DNA from: Hyphomicrobiales bacterium
GTDB taxonomy: Bacteria; Pseudomonadota; Alphaproteobacteria; Rhizobiales; Rhizobiaceae
NCBI GenBank assembly: GCA_900471925.1
Contig: UCGV01000036.1
Coordinates: forward strand, 1 to 64,000
Direction of reading: 5' to 3'
Length of the DNA: 64,000 nt
Every line of letters starts with the position of its first letter. The first letter of the stretch is position 1. The notes under the pieces are model-generated. The model worked only from the letters and a program-made list of their open reading frames with translations, was not told the origin of the DNA and ran no database searches. Made by a program: the position numbers and the translations under genes. Shown piece by piece: positions 52,779-61,061 of the stretch.

Positions 52779-53393
52779 ATGGACGCCATCGTCAAGAATT
52801 TTCCGCAGACCGCCCGTGAATCTGATCGCCCTTCCCAGCAGGAGGCAGAGGACGCCGTTCGTGTCCTGCTGCGCTGGGCTGGTGACGATCCGTCACGAGA
52901 AGGTCTGCTGGATACGCCTGCCCGTGTCGCAAAATCCTATCGTGAGCTTTTCGCCGGCTACGAGATGAGCCCGGAAGACGTGCTCGGCCGCACCTTCGAA
53001 GAGGTTGCCGGCTATGACGACATGGTTTTAGTGAAGGATATTCCCTTCTTCTCGCACTGCGAACACCATATGGTGCCGATCATCGGCAAGGCGCATGTCG
53101 CCTATATGCCGGACGGTCGCGTACTGGGCCTGTCGAAGATCGCCCGCACCGTGGAAATCTACGGTCGCCGCCTGCAGACGCAGGAAACCATGACCTCGCA
53201 GATCGCCAAGGCCATCGACGAAACGCTGCGCCCGCGCGGTGTGGCCGTCATGATCGAGGCCGAACATATGTGCATGGCCATGCGCGGCGTTCAGAAGCAG
53301 GGCTCGACCACAATGACGACAACCTTTACAGGGACTTTCAAGAGTGAACCGGCCGATCAGGTCCGATTCATGACCATGGTAAGGGGCCGCTGA
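52779..53393 (+). CDS. folE: GTP cyclohydrolase I
   Basis: A 204-residue FolE opening the folate/tetrahydrobiopterin pathway from GTP. Zinc ligands are in FFSHCEHHMVP (Cys, His) and EHMCMAMRG (Cys). Substrate residues are in KIARTVEIYGRRLQTQE and GSTTMTTTFTG. The usual family length is met from the ATG at 52779, with GGAG about 11 nt upstream. An in-frame ATG at 52614 offers an N-extended form. It is followed by hisI 22 nt later, a typical rhizobial pair. Confidence 0.95.
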   Translation: MDAIVKNFPQTARESDRPSQQEAEDAVRVLLRWAGDDPSREGLLDTPARVAKSYRELFAGYEMSPEDVLGRTFEEVAGYDDMVLVKDIPFFSHCEHHMVPIIGKAHVAYMPDGRVLGLSKIARTVEIYGRRLQTQETMTSQIAKAIDETLRPRGVAVMIEAEHMCMAMRGVQKQGSTTMTTTFTGTFKSEPADQVRFMTMVRGR

Positions 53394-53415
53394 CCGGCCC
53401 CTCAGGAGGGCCGCG

Positions 53416-53868
53416 ATGCGTGAACTGATTTTCAATCAGCCGTCTGACGACAAATCCGAGCTGGAAGATGCCGGCGATTTCACGCCGCATTTCGATGATC
53501 GCGGTCTGATCGCGGCCATCGTCACCGATGCGACCGATGGCGAATTGCTGATGGTCGCGCATATGAATGCGCAGGCACTGGCGCTGACCATCCAGACCGG
53601 CATCGCCCACTATTTCAGCCGCTCGCGCAACAAGCTCTGGAAGAAGGGCGAGACGTCCGGCAACCTCCAGACCGTCAAGGAAATCCGCACCGACTGCGAC
53701 CAGGATGCCATCTGGCTAAAGGTCGAGGTCGCGGGCCATGACGCGACCTGTCACACCGGTCGCCGCTCCTGCTTCTACCGCACGGTTACCCTTGAGGATG
53801 GAAAGCCCATGCTGACCATCGTCGACGATGAGCTGCATTTCGACCCCAAGGATGTCTACGGCAAATAG
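53416..53868 (+). CDS. hisI: phosphoribosyl-AMP cyclohydrolase
   Basis: A 150-residue HisI, step 3 of histidine synthesis. Zinc and magnesium motifs: SRSRNKLWKKGETSGN, RTDCDQDAIWLKVE and HTGRRSCFYR, with the conserved cysteines. It is a stand-alone enzyme without a HisE domain. AGGAGGG stands before the ATG. It follows folE by 22 nt. Confidence 0.96.
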   Translation: MRELIFNQPSDDKSELEDAGDFTPHFDDRGLIAAIVTDATDGELLMVAHMNAQALALTIQTGIAHYFSRSRNKLWKKGETSGNLQTVKEIRTDCDQDAIWLKVEVAGHDATCHTGRRSCFYRTVTLEDGKPMLTIVDDELHFDPKDVYGK

Positions 53869-53984
53869 GGTAGGTCCGAGCCCACTGCCCCTTATTGCGA
53901 CGGCCATCGCCTCTATATACAATTTGGAAAGGGTTCGGGGCGGTTAATAGAAACAGAAGTGTTCTGCCGGGAGGAAGGAACGCC

Positions 53985-54953
53985 ATGTTGGGTTGGAGTA
54001 TGAATCGTCAAAGCTCCGATGGGAGCGGTTCCGGTTCGGCTATACGTGACGATACACCCGTTTCTCCCCAACTCCCTGTTCCTGAAAAGAGAGCCAAACT
54101 GGCGCTGGCACTTGGCGGCGGGGCGGCCCGCGGCTGGGCTCATATCGGCGTGCTGCGCGCACTCGACGAGGCCGGCATCGAGATCGGCATGATCGCCGGC
54201 ACCTCGATCGGCGCGCTGGTCGGCGGCTGCTATCTCGCCGGCAAGCTCGACGAACTGGAAGCTTTCGCCCGCTCGCTCACCATGCGTCGTATCGCCAGCC
54301 TCCTCGATCTGACGATCGGCGGCTCCGGCCTTTTCGGCGGCATGCGGCTGACCAAGCGCATGCAGGAGCATCTGGAGGGCCTGACGATCGAGGATCTCGA
54401 CCGTCCCTTTGTGGCGGTCGCTGCCGAGGTCAATACCGGCCATGAGGTCTGGATCGCCAATGGTTCGCTGATCACCGCGATCCGCGCGTCTTACGCCCTT
54501 CCCGGCATTTTTGAGCCTGTGCGCAGCAATAACCGCACATTGGTCGATGGCGCGCTGGTCAATCCCGTGCCGGTATCCGTCTGTCGCAGCTACGAGCAGC
54601 CGCTCGTCGTCGCCGTCAACCTCAACTACGATCTCTACGGTCGTTCCGCGGTCGTGCGCCACAATGCCAGCCTCTCGCCGGCCGAGGTGCAGCAGCAGAA
54701 ACAGGCACCCTATTCCGCGCGCATGGGCATGACCGGCGTGATGGTGCAGGCCTTCAACATCATCCAGGACCGTATCGCGCGTGCCCGCCTTGCTGGTGAC
54801 CCGCCCGATATTTCGCTGCAGCCGCGCCTGTCGGATATCGGTCTGTCAGAATTCCATCGTGCCGGTGAAGCCATCGAACGCGGCTACGAGGAAGCCCGGG
54901 CAAGGCTGCCCGAGCTGCAGCGGATGCAGGAAATCTACGCCAGGCATGGCTGA
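53985..54953 (+). CDS. patatin-like phospholipase, RssA type
   Basis: A 322-residue patatin-family serine hydrolase. The oxyanion motif is ALGGGAARGWAHIG, the nucleophile IAGTSIGALVGG (GxSxG) and the catalytic Asp DGALVNPVPVSV. The N-terminal 40 residues are polar and non-conserved. RssA-like patatins hydrolyse lipid acyl bonds; the substrate is unknown. The ATG at 53985 has GGGAGGAAGGAA upstream, a very strong site. It is converged upon by the CBS gene. Confidence 0.9.
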   Translation: MLGWSMNRQSSDGSGSGSAIRDDTPVSPQLPVPEKRAKLALALGGGAARGWAHIGVLRALDEAGIEIGMIAGTSIGALVGGCYLAGKLDELEAFARSLTMRRIASLLDLTIGGSGLFGGMRLTKRMQEHLEGLTIEDLDRPFVAVAAEVNTGHEVWIANGSLITAIRASYALPGIFEPVRSNNRTLVDGALVNPVPVSVCRSYEQPLVVAVNLNYDLYGRSAVVRHNASLSPAEVQQQKQAPYSARMGMTGVMVQAFNIIQDRIARARLAGDPPDISLQPRLSDIGLSEFHRAGEAIERGYEEARARLPELQRMQEIYARHG

Positions 54954-54970
54954 CGCAGATCGCTGTTCAC

Positions 54971-55405
54971 TCAGCTGGCAATATAGGCCTTGATCTCTTC
55001 GGCCTCACGCTCGACCTGGGCGATGCGCGACTTGACCACGTCACCAATCGAAATGATGCCGGCGAGCTTGCCGTTGGCTTCTACGGGTACGTGGCGGAAA
55101 CGCTTGCTCGTCATCAGCTCCATCAGTTCGTTGACCGAGGTCTGTTCGTTGCAGCGGAACACCTTCGAGGTCATGACGGAGGTCAAGGTCTGGTCGAGCC
55201 CATCCTTGCCGAACTTGGCGATGACATGCACGAGGTCACGCTCGGTGAACATGCCGGAAATCTTGTTTTCCACGCCGACGACGACGATCGCGCCGATCTT
55301 CTTCTTGCTGAGAATCAGCGCCGCTTCCGAAACCGTGGTGTTCGGCCCGGTGGTGACGACGTCACGACCCTTCAGATCGAGTATTGCTTTGACGGAACTG
55401 GCCAT
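54971..55405 (-). CDS. CBS domain-pair protein
   Basis: A 144-residue protein consisting of two CBS domains. Each has the GAIVVVGVENKISGMFTERDLVHVI or RHVPVEANGKLAGIISIGDVVK pattern, typical of CBS pairs binding AMP, ATP or similar. It probably senses energy or redox and may act on an unseen partner. GGAGG precedes the ATG. It is single, between patatin and rhomboid genes. Confidence 0.92.
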   Translation of the reverse strand: MASSVKAILDLKGRDVVTTGPNTTVSEAALILSKKKIGAIVVVGVENKISGMFTERDLVHVIAKFGKDGLDQTLTSVMTSKVFRCNEQTSVNELMELMTSKRFRHVPVEANGKLAGIISIGDVVKSRIAQVEREAEEIKAYIAS

Positions 55406-55506
55406 TTGGACCTCCTATGGCGAAAGTGAAACACTTGTCGGGAACACAGGCTCCGCGGTGGTCTCTCCTCCCATCGCGGATGGTCATCAATGGTGCACTG
55501 CTTGGA

Positions 55507-56286
55507 TCAGGATTGCAACTCGTCGTCGGGATAGGCAAAGGGTTCTTCAGGCACTTTCCGGTCGAACAGGCCAAACAGCAAAAAACCGAAGACAAAGCCG
55601 CCGATATGCGCATCCCAGGCGATCTCCTGGCTGCCATCGCCGACCAGCGGGATGCCAAAGGCGATCAGCGCATTGCCGACCAGCCAGAGCAGCATGAAGA
55701 CGATGACCGTGCGGCTCTGCATGGCCTGTACGATCGAGAGCCGCGGATTGCGATGCGTGGGGCCGAACATCGGCTGGCTGCCTGGGAAGGCAAAGCGGCA
55801 GGCCGCGCCCATCAGGCCTGAAACGACGCCCGAGGCGCCGATCAGCAGCCCCTCGCTGCCCCAGTTCAACGCCGTATGCAGCGCCGCCGAGGCGATGGCG
55901 GAAAAGATCCAGAAAATGGTATAGCGCAACGCTCCGATGCGACGCACGACGGGGGCGCCGAAGGCCATCAGCCACAGCCCGTTGAAGACGATATGCTCGA
56001 TGCCGCCATGCAGAAGCGAATAGGTGACCGGCGTCCAGTAGAGCTGCGGTCCCTGCTCTGAAAGCGAAACGGCATAGCGCAACGGAATGAAGCCGAAGTT
56101 GAACAGGAACCAGTTGAACCAGTCGTCAGGCAAGGCTGACTGCACGACGAAGATCACGATCAGAAGCAGGAGCGTGGCGAGCAGTGCCGGCGGAATATTG
56201 AAAACCGGCTGGTGCGGTGGCCGGACCGGCGGTTCGGGCTGCGAAGGCTGAAATGCCTGGTCAGGCCCGGACGTCTGTTCGTTCAT
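55507..56286 (-). CDS. rhomboid family intramembrane serine protease
   Basis: A 259-residue six-helix rhomboid protease. The N-terminal 30 residues are Pro/Gln-rich and cytoplasmic. Helix 2 has LLHGGIEHIVFNGLWLMAFG. The catalytic Ser lies in LLIGASGVVSGLMGA (GxSG). The catalytic His is in WDAHIGGFVFGFLLFG. It should cleave membrane proteins within the bilayer. The ATG is in a GAGGCGATGAGAGC context. Substrates unknown. Confidence 0.92.
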   Translation of the reverse strand: MNEQTSGPDQAFQPSQPEPPVRPPHQPVFNIPPALLATLLLLIVIFVVQSALPDDWFNWFLFNFGFIPLRYAVSLSEQGPQLYWTPVTYSLLHGGIEHIVFNGLWLMAFGAPVVRRIGALRYTIFWIFSAIASAALHTALNWGSEGLLIGASGVVSGLMGAACRFAFPGSQPMFGPTHRNPRLSIVQAMQSRTVIVFMLLWLVGNALIAFGIPLVGDGSQEIAWDAHIGGFVFGFLLFGLFDRKVPEEPFAYPDDELQS

Positions 56287-56334
56287 GCTCTCATCGCCTC
56301 GTTTTGAGGCCACAGCCATACAGGAGCCGGCATC

Positions 56335-56369
56335 AAAAAAAAAGCCGTTCGGAACGGACCGAACGGCTT
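56335..56369 (-). terminator. strong minus-strand terminator with U9
   Basis: Stem AAGCCGTTCGG/CCGAACGGCTT (11 bp) with a 6-nt loop, followed on the minus strand by nine U. It lies upstream of rhomboid and downstream of no minus-strand gene, so it appears to end a separate transcript. Confidence 0.85.
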
Positions 56370-56445
56370 GCCCTGGGTTCTGCAGAGATGATGACCCTTG
56401 CCCTGGCAGTTGCGTGCAGAACTTCACTGTTTGAAGTCTGAAAAA
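56335..56445 (-). ncRNA. candidate small RNA, about 110 nt
   Basis: Read on the minus strand, a small hairpin (ACTTCA-AACAG-TGAAGT) is followed by a mostly single-stranded stretch with a repeated CCAGGGCAAG element and then the terminator with U9. A -35-like CTTGAG lies about 30 nt before the hairpin. No ORF fits. The layout is that of a trans-acting sRNA, but no known family is recognised. Confidence 0.45.
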
Positions 56446-56568
56446 ACGGTCTCACGACAGCGGTCCTCACTCAAGCGAAACCCTTTTTTAACCTTAACTC
56501 CCCGGATTTGGCATGAAATCCGCAAGGTAGATGGTGACGGGGCGATGACCGCCCGCCTTTGAACCGAA

Positions 56569-57201
56569 ATGAGACAGATCGCCATGCGCCTCCAACCCAC
56601 TATCGACATCTTCGACTACTGGAATGCTCTGCGTGGCGGACAGGATGCTCCGCTGAAATCACAGATCGAGCCGGCGGCGATCCCGCACCTCCTGTCGAGC
56701 CTCTTCATTCTGGAGGCGTCTGCGAACGGTGATATCCGGTTCCGCCTCGCCGGCACGAAGATCTGCGATCTCTTCGGTCGCGATCTGCGTGGTGAGCGCT
56801 TCTGCGCCCTCTGGGCCAACGGTCAGCACGAGGATATCGAGAAGACCGCCGAAGGCGCCATGGATCATGCCATTCCCACCCTGTTCAACGCGACGGGATA
56901 CAGCATTGCCGGCCATCATGCCGCTTTCGAGATCATCATGATGCCGCTGCGTTCGCCGACAGGCGGTTGCGATCGCCTGCTCGGCGCCATCGTTCCCGCT
57001 GTCGCCGCAAGCTGGCTGGAAATCGTGCCGCTGGAGCTTCTTGCCCTCGATCGCAGCCGCCTTCTGCACGACAAGTTCGGCCGCACTGTCCCGCTCGAAC
57101 CCCGCCGTCCGATCGAGGTTCCTGCCGAAAAACATCAGACGTTCGGCCGGGCCATGCTGCGTGCCATGTCGCATTTCCTGCATGGCGCGACCGTCCGCTG
57201 A
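56569..57201 (+). CDS. PAS-domain protein (PAS_5-like)
   Basis: A 210-residue protein that is nearly one PAS fold: DIFDYWNALRGGQDAP then a SSLFILEASANGDIRFRLAGT segment, GRDLRGERFCALW and AGHHAAFEIIMMPLRS. Such alphaproteobacterial PAS_5 proteins are stand-alone sensors without an output domain and often neighbour PilZ genes. It precedes a tandem PilZ protein by about 120 bp on the same strand. Ligand unknown. The start could also be the ATG five codons later. Confidence 0.85.
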   Translation: MRQIAMRLQPTIDIFDYWNALRGGQDAPLKSQIEPAAIPHLLSSLFILEASANGDIRFRLAGTKICDLFGRDLRGERFCALWANGQHEDIEKTAEGAMDHAIPTLFNATGYSIAGHHAAFEIIMMPLRSPTGGCDRLLGAIVPAVAASWLEIVPLELLALDRSRLLHDKFGRTVPLEPRRPIEVPAEKHQTFGRAMLRAMSHFLHGATVR

Positions 57202-57324
57202 TTGCCCCGTTTCGAGACGCCACCCATAGTACTTTAGGGTTAGGTGGAGGCCTGTTTCTACAACCTTCTGTTAATGGATTGCGGGTAAGGATTGGGCCTA
57301 GCGATTTCATGAAGAAGCCCTTTG

Positions 57325-57936
57325 ATGCACTCGTTCCAGCCCGCCCAGACGCACAGACCTGCGCCGCGCCCTGAACAGGGAGTGTTCCAGCGTGTGCCCA
57401 TCAATATGCAGGGCCGCCTGATGCTGGCGAACTACGAGGAATTCGAGTGCACGGTGATCGATATGTCGCCCGGCGATATGTATGTCACCTGCCCCGGCCG
57501 CCCGCGCGCCAATGAGCGCGTCGTCGCTTACATCGATCATCTCGGCCGCGTCGAAGGCCATGTGCAGACCGTGGATATGCGCGGCTTCACCATGTCGATC
57601 AACGCCACCGACCGTAAGCGCGAAAAGCTCGCGGCCCAGCTCACCTGGCTTGCCAACAAGCATGAACTCGGCCTGCCCGAAGATCGCCGCCACGATCGTC
57701 TGACGCCGCGCGAGACGAAGACCGAACTCACCCTCGAAGACGGTACGCGCTATATCTGCCGTATCATGGACCTTTCGCTTTCAGGCGCCGCCGTGGATTG
57801 CGAAGCGCGCCCGCCGCTCGGCACGCCGGTGCGCCTCGGCAACATGCGCGGCCGCGTCGTCCGTCATTTCATGGAAGGCGTGGCGATCGAGTTCCTGTCG
57901 GTCCAGTCGCGCGAGACGCTGCGCGAATTCCTCTAA
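57325..57936 (+). CDS. tandem PilZ-domain protein
   Basis: A 203-residue protein with two PilZ-like halves. The second (about 118-203) carries the c-di-GMP signature: RRHDRL (RxxxR type) and DLSLSGAAVDC (D/NxSxxG). The first (about 20-115) has FQRVPI and DMSPGDM, lacking the full motif, so it is probably a non-binding or dimerisation domain. It is a likely c-di-GMP effector in motility or envelope control. I use the ATG at 57325 rather than the adjacent TTG. The PAS protein gene is upstream. Confidence 0.87.
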   Translation: MHSFQPAQTHRPAPRPEQGVFQRVPINMQGRLMLANYEEFECTVIDMSPGDMYVTCPGRPRANERVVAYIDHLGRVEGHVQTVDMRGFTMSINATDRKREKLAAQLTWLANKHELGLPEDRRHDRLTPRETKTELTLEDGTRYICRIMDLSLSGAAVDCEARPPLGTPVRLGNMRGRVVRHFMEGVAIEFLSVQSRETLREFL

Positions 57937-58006
57937 GGCAATTCCGGCCGTCATCTATCCGTCACGGACGTGATGGATACAGCGCGCCTCAACGAGAGGC
58001 GCGCTC

Positions 58007-58966
58007 ATGTCAGTCCTGTTTCCCGAAATCGAACCTTATGAACATGGTCTGCTGGATACGGGCGACGGCAATCTCGTCTATTGGGAGGCTTGCGGAAATC
58101 CCGCCGGAAAACCCGCGCTCGTCCTGCATGGCGGCCCGGGTTCCGGCTGCTCCACCACCGCCCGACGTTATTTCGATCCATCCGTCTATCGCATTATCCT
58201 CTTCGATCAGCGTAATTGCGGACGCAGCCTGCCGAGCGCTGCCGAGCAGACAACGAATCTCGCGCACAACACGACCGCGCATCTCATCGAGGATATAGAG
58301 AGGCTACGCATTCTCTTCGGCGTCGAAAAATGGACGATTTTTGGAAATTCCTGGGGCTCGACGCTAGCGCTAGCCTATGCGCAATCTCATCCTGATCACG
58401 TCCGCGGCATCGTCATAGCAGGCGTCACCACCACGCGCCGCTCGGAGATCGACTGGCTCTATCGCGGCATGGCGCCGCTCTTTCCCGAGGAATGGCACAG
58501 TTTCAGCGATGCGCTGCCGGAAGACCTTCGCGATATGGACCGCGTAAGCGCCTACCATCGCCTGCTCAATGATCCCGATGAAGAGGTGCGGCTGAAAGCG
58601 GCGCGCGACTGGCACGAATGGGAAGCGGCAACGATTCTGCTCGCAGATCCCGCCGGCCTGCCCCGTCGCTGGGCCGATCCGCGCTACCGTCTGATGCGTG
58701 CCCGCATCATCACCCACTATTTCCGCGAGGGCGGTTGGCTGGAGGACGGCATCCTGCTGAGGAATGCCGCGCGCCTCGCGCACATTCCCGCAATCCTCAT
58801 TCACGGGCGTTTCGATATCGAAGCGCCGCTTGTCACCGCCTGGGAACTTGCCCGCGCATGGCCCGGTGCCGAACTTATCGTGCTGCCGAAGGCCGCCCAT
58901 TCGACTGCAAATGTCGATATCGCCGCTGCAATCGTTGCTGCGACGAACAAATTTCGCGATCTCTGA
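58007..58966 (+). CDS. pip: prolyl aminopeptidase
   Basis: A 319-residue alpha/beta hydrolase releasing N-terminal proline (proline iminopeptidase). The oxyanion region is LHGGPGSGCS, the nucleophile elbow FGNSWGSTLALAYA, acidic residue HGRFDIEAP and catalytic His KAAHSTAN. Length and ordering match the family. It has no signal peptide, so is cytoplasmic. It is single, downstream of the PilZ gene. Confidence 0.95.
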   Translation: MSVLFPEIEPYEHGLLDTGDGNLVYWEACGNPAGKPALVLHGGPGSGCSTTARRYFDPSVYRIILFDQRNCGRSLPSAAEQTTNLAHNTTAHLIEDIERLRILFGVEKWTIFGNSWGSTLALAYAQSHPDHVRGIVIAGVTTTRRSEIDWLYRGMAPLFPEEWHSFSDALPEDLRDMDRVSAYHRLLNDPDEEVRLKAARDWHEWEAATILLADPAGLPRRWADPRYRLMRARIITHYFREGGWLEDGILLRNAARLAHIPAILIHGRFDIEAPLVTAWELARAWPGAELIVLPKAAHSTANVDIAAAIVAATNKFRDL

Positions 58967-59348
58967 CGAAATTATTTTTCGGTTGGGATTCCGGATGTGA
59001 GGCAAAATCGGCTTTTGAAACGGCTATTTCTGCCGTTCGCGGGCCTTGATCGGCCTTTCGTCGCCGGCCGTTTCCGCCAGCATAAACCACAGAAGATTAT
59101 CCGGCTCACCAGATTTCGTTAACGGCCTGTCCGTTTTTCGAGCATTTCCGGGCTGAAAGCCTTTTTACAGATCCTTCAATTTTAATCGAATTTGCGACGA
59201 ATATGCCTCTAATTTGAACTGTATTCGAGATGGATTTGAATCAAGTTCGACGCGCATTTGATTCAACTAAGCCATTAATTCTATTGCGTAATTTTGCGTG
59301 AGATAAAAACGTCCATGTCATTGTCGTCCTCATAACGGGGAGACGATA
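58967..59348. other. 382-bp A+T-rich intergenic region
   Basis: No gene seen. The last 200 bases are distinctly A+T rich, with repeats of GATTTGAATC-like strings, and carry a 9-bp inverted repeat (separately listed). It leads into the transglutaminase-like cysteine protease gene. Confidence 0.55.
59236..59266. promoter_or_regulatory. inverted repeat TTGAATCAA-N13-TTGATTCAA
   Basis: Two exact reverse-complement 9-mers 22 bp apart centre to centre, about 83 bp before the start of the BTLCP gene. The spacing of two helical turns suits a dimeric regulator. Pattern only. Confidence 0.5.
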
Positions 59349-59957
59349 ATGTCAATTCGAAATCTTCTGAAAGCCGGCGCTCTAGCCGGTAGCGTTTCAG
59401 TGGCAATGGCGGGCGCAGGACAGGCATCACCCGCCAGCATGACACTGGCGGGCAATGCGAGCCCGCCCATCGGGCACTATGAATTCTGTCAGGTGAACCC
59501 AAGCGAATGCGCCTATGCCGGCGGTGACGCCGGCCCGGCAATCCTGACCGAGGACCGGTGGAAGAAGATCCTTGAGATCAATTACACGGTCAATTCTACC
59601 ATTCAGCCGATGACGGACATGGAGATCTATGGCGTCGAGGAGCGCTGGGCCTATCCGAAGACCGCCGGCGACTGTGAGGATTTTGCGCTCCTGAAGCGCA
59701 AGATGCTGATCGAGGCAGGCTTCTCTGCGTCAGACACCCTGATGACGGTCGTGCTGCAGCCGAATGGCGAAGGCCACGCCGTGCTGACCGTGCGTACCGA
59801 CCACGGCGACTTCATTCTCGACAACATGCGCAACAAGGTGCTGCTGTGGTCGGATACCGAATACACCTACCTGAAGCGCCAGTCCGCCGACAATCCGGCT
59901 CGCTGGACGAAGCTGCAGGACGGCCGTGCCGCCGTCGCAGTCGGTAGCGTGAAGTAA
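59349..59957 (+). CDS. bacterial transglutaminase-like cysteine proteinase (BTLCP)
   Basis: A 202-residue exported protein. A signal peptide covers about residues 1-26 (ALAGSVSVAMAGAGQAS). The transglutaminase-like catalytic Cys is in TAGDCEDFALLKR, His in GEGHAVLTVRT and Asp in DFILDNMRNKV. BTLCPs are periplasmic peptidases, some tied to adhesin control through LapD-like circuits. No LapD partner is seen here. A GGGGAGACG ribosome-binding site precedes the ATG. An inverted repeat upstream may regulate it. Confidence 0.88.
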   Translation: MSIRNLLKAGALAGSVSVAMAGAGQASPASMTLAGNASPPIGHYEFCQVNPSECAYAGGDAGPAILTEDRWKKILEINYTVNSTIQPMTDMEIYGVEERWAYPKTAGDCEDFALLKRKMLIEAGFSASDTLMTVVLQPNGEGHAVLTVRTDHGDFILDNMRNKVLLWSDTEYTYLKRQSADNPARWTKLQDGRAAVAVGSVK

Positions 59958-60009
59958 CAGGCATACCGGCCCCGGTCTGTCCCCGCATCCCCGTCCCGAC
60001 CGGCGCCCA

Positions 60010-60047
60010 GAGCCGTTCCCGCTGTCCCGGGAACGGCTCGCTTCTTT
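60010..60047 (+). terminator. rho-independent terminator after BTLCP gene
   Basis: A perfect 11-bp stem GAGCCGTTCCC/GGGAACGGCTC with an 8-nt loop and a GCTTCTTTT tail, about 50 nt past the stop. Confidence 0.85.
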
Positions 60048-60070
60048 TGTGGTATTCCTGTGTGGCTGAG

Positions 60071-60086
60071 TTAACGCCTCGTTAAC
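60071..60086. promoter_or_regulatory. consensus CtrA box TTAA-N7-TTAAC
   Basis: The sequence is TTAA-CGCCTCG-TTAAC, an exact match to the CtrA full-site pattern, about 90 bp before the start of the membrane protein that precedes the SPOR-domain carboxypeptidase. Functional binding is inferred from pattern and position. Confidence 0.6.
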
Positions 60087-60174
60087 CGTCGCCGCCCATC
60101 ATCCCCTACGAAATTCATCACCGGCACCGACGACTCGCGTTTTTCTTACGGCGGCCCGAATTCCGAGGACGACG

Positions 60175-60921
60175 ATGAGTCATTCCGCCGTAGGCCATCC
60201 TGGCGAACAGCCCCTCCTTTCGACCCGATTCCTGGTTCGTGTGACGGCTACGATCGCAATTCTGGCGCTCCTGACTGTTGCGATCAGCATTGCCGGTCGC
60301 TGGTTCGGCCGCCACATCTCGCTCGCGGGCAATACCGAAAGCACTGTTGATATCACACTCACCATCGGCCGCGACACGATCGCCCTGCCCGCCAACACGA
60401 TCCGCTTCCCGAGCGAACGCCACGATGGCGGCGCCGAGCGCGTCGATCTCTATCTGACTTGGCCGCAAATGCAGGGTTACGGCAAGGAAACGCGCGAACG
60501 TTTCGATGATATCGCCCAGTCTTCGGGCCTGATCTTCCTGCAGATCACTCAGGGCACGATGTCGCGCGATATGTCGGGCCGGCTGGAGCCGATCTACGCG
60601 CATCTGATGGATGGCGCGCCTGAGAATTTTGCCCACGGCCTGACGCTGCACCGGCTGCGCGCCGATGCCGGTTACAATGGCGAAGTGCTGCTGACCGCGC
60701 CGCGCGCCGGGGCCGCTGATTATGTCGTTCGCTGCGTCCTGCCCACCTCCCCGGAAGCGGCGACCAGCGGCGATTGTCAGCGCGATATCAAGGTAGGGAA
60801 GGATTTAAGTGTGCTTTACCGGTTCTCGAGCACGCATTTGTCCGACTGGGACCATATTGATGCCGCGATCAGAACCTTTGTGGAATCCAGACTGGTGAGC
60901 CGGTCTGTGACAGCTCGCTAA
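60175..60921 (+). CDS. single-pass membrane protein, hypothetical
   Basis: A 248-residue protein with one N-terminal membrane helix (about residues 22-42, RVTATIAILALLTVAISIAG) and a periplasmic remainder. The family is not recognised, but the sequence is well ordered (IRFPSERHDGGAERVDLYLTWPQMQGYG and a C-terminal helix). It is encoded just before the carboxypeptidase gene on the same strand and behind a CtrA box, so a cell-cycle or envelope role is plausible inference. GAGGACGACG precedes the ATG. Confidence 0.7.
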   Translation: MSHSAVGHPGEQPLLSTRFLVRVTATIAILALLTVAISIAGRWFGRHISLAGNTESTVDITLTIGRDTIALPANTIRFPSERHDGGAERVDLYLTWPQMQGYGKETRERFDDIAQSSGLIFLQITQGTMSRDMSGRLEPIYAHLMDGAPENFAHGLTLHRLRADAGYNGEVLLTAPRAGAADYVVRCVLPTSPEAATSGDCQRDIKVGKDLSVLYRFSSTHLSDWDHIDAAIRTFVESRLVSRSVTAR

Positions 60922-61061
60922 AATCCCCGCCAATGTCTGAAGAAACGATTCATCATAAACGGATTGGTAACGCTGAGCCGGTAGTCTTTCGAGACAGTCG
61001 GTTACGCAGTAGGGGGCGCGTGGCCCATCAAACACCCGAAATGCAAGCGAAGAGTGAAATA

